Assembly (NCBI GenBank): GCA_012510305.1
Contig: JAAZIE010000101.1
Coordinates: 1-6,748 of the forward strand
DNA from: Bacillota bacterium
GTDB lineage: Bacteria; Bacillota; Dethiobacteria; DTU022
Direction: 5' to 3'
Length of the DNA stretch: 6,748 nt
Below are positions 4,690 through 6,748 of the stretch, piece by piece. The translations under genes were made by a program, and so were the position numbers. Every line of letters starts with the position of its first letter. Within the stretch, counting starts at the first letter, position 1. The notes under the pieces are model-generated. The model worked only from the letters and a program-made list of their open reading frames with translations, searched no databases and was not told where the DNA came from.

Positions 4690-5085
4690 TTGACCAAAAA
4701 AAAAGGAACCACCCGGCCCCGGCGCCGGGAGCGAAAAAATATCGAACACGGGATTGCGCATATCCGGTCGACGTTTAACAACACCATTATCTCGATCACC
4801 GATGTCAACGGCAACGGTGTGGCCTGGTCCAGTTCGGGCAATGTGGGCTTCAAGGGATCGCGTAAATCGACCCCCTTTGCCGCCCAGCTGGCTGCCGAAG
4901 CGGCGGCGAAAGCGGCGATGGGACACGGCATGCGGCAGGTAGAAGTTTTTGTAAAAGGACCGGGTTCAGGCAGGGAGGCGGCGATCCGCTCGCTGCAAGC
5001 GGCCGGCCTGGAGGTAAACACGATCAAAGATGTTACCCCCATACCGCATAATGGCTGTCGTCCGCCCAAGAGGCGGCGGGTTTAA
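4690..5085 (+). CDS. rpsK: Small ribosomal subunit protein S11
   Basis: Ribosomal protein S11 (uS11) is on the 30S platform, where it contacts 16S rRNA near the mRNA exit (E-site) region. The product is 131 residues, about the normal 129. It begins with a basic segment (MTKKKGTTRPRRRERKNIEH), followed by IAHIRSTFNNTIISITD (22-38), SSSGNVGFKGSRKSTPFAAQ (47-66), VEVFVKGPGSGREAAIRSLQ (84-103) and the end IPHNGCRPPKRRRV. N121-G122 in that tail corresponds to the Asn that is converted to isoaspartate in E. coli S11. The start is TTG, supported by GGGAGGAGG (4675-4683) 6 bases upstream, and the N-terminus has the usual length. rpsD follows after a 68-base gap with no convincing gene. Confidence 0.97.
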   Translation: MTKKKGTTRPRRRERKNIEHGIAHIRSTFNNTIISITDVNGNGVAWSSSGNVGFKGSRKSTPFAAQLAAEAAAKAAMGHGMRQVEVFVKGPGSGREAAIRSLQAAGLEVNTIKDVTPIPHNGCRPPKRRRV

Positions 5086-5132
5086 GATGGATCTGCGCGT
5101 AGAATCAAAGGAAGCGCTTAACCGAGTTGAAG

Positions 5133-5140
5133 AAGGAGGT
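5133..5140 (+). promoter_or_regulatory. Ribosome binding site of rpsD, long spacing
   Basis: AAGGAGGT is a near-perfect site, but it ends 13 bases before ATG 5154, longer than the usual 5-9. The in-frame GTG at 5139 overlaps the site and the TTG at 5127 lies upstream of it, so neither is a likely start. No in-frame start codon lies between the site and 5154. Confidence 0.6.
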
Positions 5141-5153
5141 GCAGCTACATTCC

Positions 5154-5780
5154 ATGGCACGTTATAGAGATGCGGTATGTCGTTTATGCCGCCGTGAAAG
5201 AAATAAGCTCTACTTGAAAGGTGATCGCTGCTATACTGACAAGTGCAGTTTGACCCGTAAAGGCTACCCGCCCGGTGAGCATGGGCAATCCCGCCAAAAA
5301 TTTTCAGAGTATGGCCAGCAGCTCCGGGAAAAACAAAAAGCCAGGCGGATCTACGGGATCCTGGAACGCCAGTTTCGCCGTTATTTCCGGGAAGCCGACC
5401 GGCGCAAGGGTGTTACCGGGGAGATTCTTTTACAAATGCTGGAAAGCCGGATTGACAACGTCGTTTACCGGATGGGCTTTGCCCGCTCCCGGGCAGAGGC
5501 GCGGCAAATGGTCAACCACGGCCACTTCCGGGTGAACGGCCGGAGAGTGGATATCCCGTCATACCTGACCAGGCCGGGAGATGAAATTGCCCTGCGTGAA
5601 AAAAGCCGTAATTTATCAGTTTTTAAAGAGCTCCGTGAATCTGCCGGTGCCGGGAGCGTTGTGGACTGGATCGAAGTAGATCTGGAAAAAATGCAGGGGC
5701 GGGTTATCCGGATGCCCCAGCGGGAAGAGATCGATGTTCCCCTGGAAGAACACTTGATTGTAGAGCTGTACTCGCGTTAA
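5154..5780 (+). CDS. rpsD: Small ribosomal subunit protein S4, zinc-binding form
   Basis: Ribosomal protein S4 (uS4) nucleates 30S assembly on the 5' domain of 16S rRNA and represses its own operon in several bacteria. From ATG 5154 it is 208 residues, normal. It begins MARYRDAVCRLCRRERNKLY, with the zinc-knuckle cysteines C9, C12, C26 and C31 (DRCYTDKC), so this is the C+ form. GYPPGEHGQ (37-45) follows, then the S4 RNA-binding domain at about 98-160, with SRIDNVVYRMGFARSRAEAR (98-117) and VNHGHFRVNGRRVDIPSYL (120-138). It ends LEEHLIVELYSR. The longer reading from TTG 5127 (MKKEVQLHS before MARY) passes through the ribosome binding site and is not in the family. Placement between rpsK and rpoA is the clostridial arrangement and makes S4 a natural candidate regulator of this cluster. 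Confidence 0.97.
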   Translation: MARYRDAVCRLCRRERNKLYLKGDRCYTDKCSLTRKGYPPGEHGQSRQKFSEYGQQLREKQKARRIYGILERQFRRYFREADRRKGVTGEILLQMLESRIDNVVYRMGFARSRAEARQMVNHGHFRVNGRRVDIPSYLTRPGDEIALREKSRNLSVFKELRESAGAGSVVDWIEVDLEKMQGRVIRMPQREEIDVPLEEHLIVELYSR

Positions 5781-5824
5781 ACAGTGCGCCCTCAACACTA
5801 TCACTTAAGGAGGGTTGACCAAGG

Positions 5825-6748
5825 ATGACTTTTGAATTTGAAAAGCCTAAAATAGAATACATCGAGGAAGATGACCGGTTTTCTTACGGCAAATTTATTG
5901 TGGAACCGCTGGAAAGGGGTTACGGGATTACCCTGGGAAACGCCCTGCGGCGGGTGCTTCTCTCATCGTTACCCGGAGCGGCGATCACGAGTGTGAAATT
6001 TGATGGCGTGCTCCATGAATTTTCCACCCTGCCGGGGGTGCTGGAAGATACAATTGAGATCATCCTCAATTTAAAATCTGTCTCGATGAAAATTCAAGAG
6101 CCGGGCCCGCAGGTTCTGGTAATTGATGCGAACAGTCCCGGGGTGGTCCGGGCCAAAGATATCCAGGCGCCGGCGGGAGTGGAGGTATTGAACCCCCAGC
6201 TGGCGATCTGCACCCTTGAAGAAGAGGCCCGGGTCTACATGGAGATGACGGCGATGAAAGGCCGCGGTTATGTCCCGGCCGAGCGATACAAGACCCCGCA
6301 GCAACCGATCGGGGAGATCCCCGTCGACTCTATATTTTCACCCATTCGCAAGGCCAATTACCGGGTAGAGGATACCCGGGTGGGCCAGGTTACCGACTAC
6401 GACAAGTTAACCCTGGAAGTATGGACCGATGGAAGCATTAAACCCGATGAAGCGGTCAGCCAGGCTGCGCGGATACTGGGCAAACGGATCGCTATATTTA
6501 TTGATCTTACCGAAGAGATCGATGAGGTCGATCTGGAAGAAGAAAAGGAAGAAGAGGATCGCGAAAAGAAGCTGGAGATGACCGTGGAAGATCTCGATCT
6601 TTCGGTGCGCTCCTACAATTGTCTCAAGCGGGCCGGCATAAACACCGTTGGTGAACTGGTTGCAAAAACAGAAGAAGAGCTGATGAAAGTGCGCAACCTC
6701 GGTAAAAAATCATTTGAAGAAGTTGAGCGGAAGCTGGAAGAGCTGAAC
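5825..6748 (+). CDS. rpoA: DNA-directed RNA polymerase alpha subunit (3' edge, nearly complete)
   Basis: The alpha subunit dimerises to seed assembly of RNA polymerase, and its C-terminal domain contacts UP-element DNA and activators. The frame is open for 308 codons to the window edge; the usual length is about 315, so I infer fewer than about ten residues are missing. The N-terminal domain (about 1-228) has GYGITLGNALRRVLLSSLPG (32-51), with the arginines needed for assembly at 42-43, and later KGRGYVPAERYK (145-156) and PIRKANYRVEDTRVGQ (173-188). A highly acidic linker follows (about 229-252). The C-terminal domain (about 253-308) has LSVRSYNCLKRAGINTVGEL and VRNLGKKSFEEV. DNA-contact residues R262, N265, G293, K295 and S296 correspond to E. 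coli R265, N268, G296, K298 and S299. AAGGAGGG (5807-5814) lies 10 bases before the ATG. rplQ is expected next. Confidence 0.98.
   Translation, partial: MTFEFEKPKIEYIEEDDRFSYGKFIVEPLERGYGITLGNALRRVLLSSLPGAAITSVKFDGVLHEFSTLPGVLEDTIEIILNLKSVSMKIQEPGPQVLVIDANSPGVVRAKDIQAPAGVEVLNPQLAICTLEEEARVYMEMTAMKGRGYVPAERYKTPQQPIGEIPVDSIFSPIRKANYRVEDTRVGQVTDYDKLTLEVWTDGSIKPDEAVSQAARILGKRIAIFIDLTEEIDEVDLEEEKEEEDREKKLEMTVEDLDLSVRSYNCLKRAGINTVGELVAKTEEELMKVRNLGKKSFEEVERKLEELN

Noticed and set aside
4449..5069. Long open frame on the minus strand opposite rpsM and rpsK (206 codons)
   Set aside because: It spans two certain ribosomal genes and their spacer, has low-complexity composition typical of shadow frames and no recognisable domain.
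5127..5153. N-terminal extension of S4 from TTG 5127 (MKKEVQLHS)
   Set aside because: It reads through the ribosome binding site AAGGAGGT; the family begins at MARY.
5087..5167. A 26-codon open frame starting ATG 5087 between rpsK and rpsD (MDLRVESKEALNRVEEGG...)
   Set aside because: It has no ribosome binding site, runs through the rpsD ribosome binding site and start, and resembles no family I know.

Overview
This window is a contiguous piece of a bacterial spc/alpha ribosomal-protein superoperon. Every gene lies on the + strand. The order is rplR (5' edge, essentially only the first bases of the start codon missing), rpsE, rpmD, rplO, secY, map, a small KOW-domain protein gene, infA, rpmJ, rpsM, rpsK, rpsD and rpoA (3' edge, lacking only the last few codons). 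I see no mobile element, CRISPR array, tRNA, rRNA or credible antisense gene.

The organism is most likely a member of the Bacillota, and within it the Clostridia. The arguments are: strong AAGGAGG/GGAGG ribosome binding sites before almost every gene; a small KOW-domain gene between map and infA, as in Gram-positive bacteria; rpsD placed between rpsK and rpoA, as in Clostridia (in Bacillus subtilis rpsD is elsewhere); and protein sequences of clostridial type. Base composition is moderately GC-rich by eye, and GTG or TTG starts are frequent (rpsE, secY, the KOW gene, infA, rpsK). I cannot name a genus.

Layout: positions 1-1541 hold the large- and small-subunit proteins L18, S5, L30 and L15. 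Positions 1543-3552 hold the SecY translocon channel and methionine aminopeptidase. Positions 3576-4206 hold the KOW protein, IF1 and L36. After a 77-base gap that contains a possible RNA structure, positions 4284-5780 hold S13, S11 and S4, and from 5825 the RNA polymerase alpha subunit. Together the genes supply ribosome parts, a translation initiation factor, the membrane channel for nascent proteins, the enzyme that trims their first methionine, and the assembly platform of RNA polymerase.

The region is mostly ordinary core genome and I found no new biological system. The points worth a second look are: no adenylate kinase gene (adk) between secY and map; a possible pseudoknot or attenuator just upstream of the rpsM ribosome binding site, in an operon that also encodes S4; a 14-base overlap in which the tail of rpmD carries the rplO ribosome binding site; an exact 16-base direct repeat linking the end of map to the start of the KOW gene; and an unusual S13 residue.
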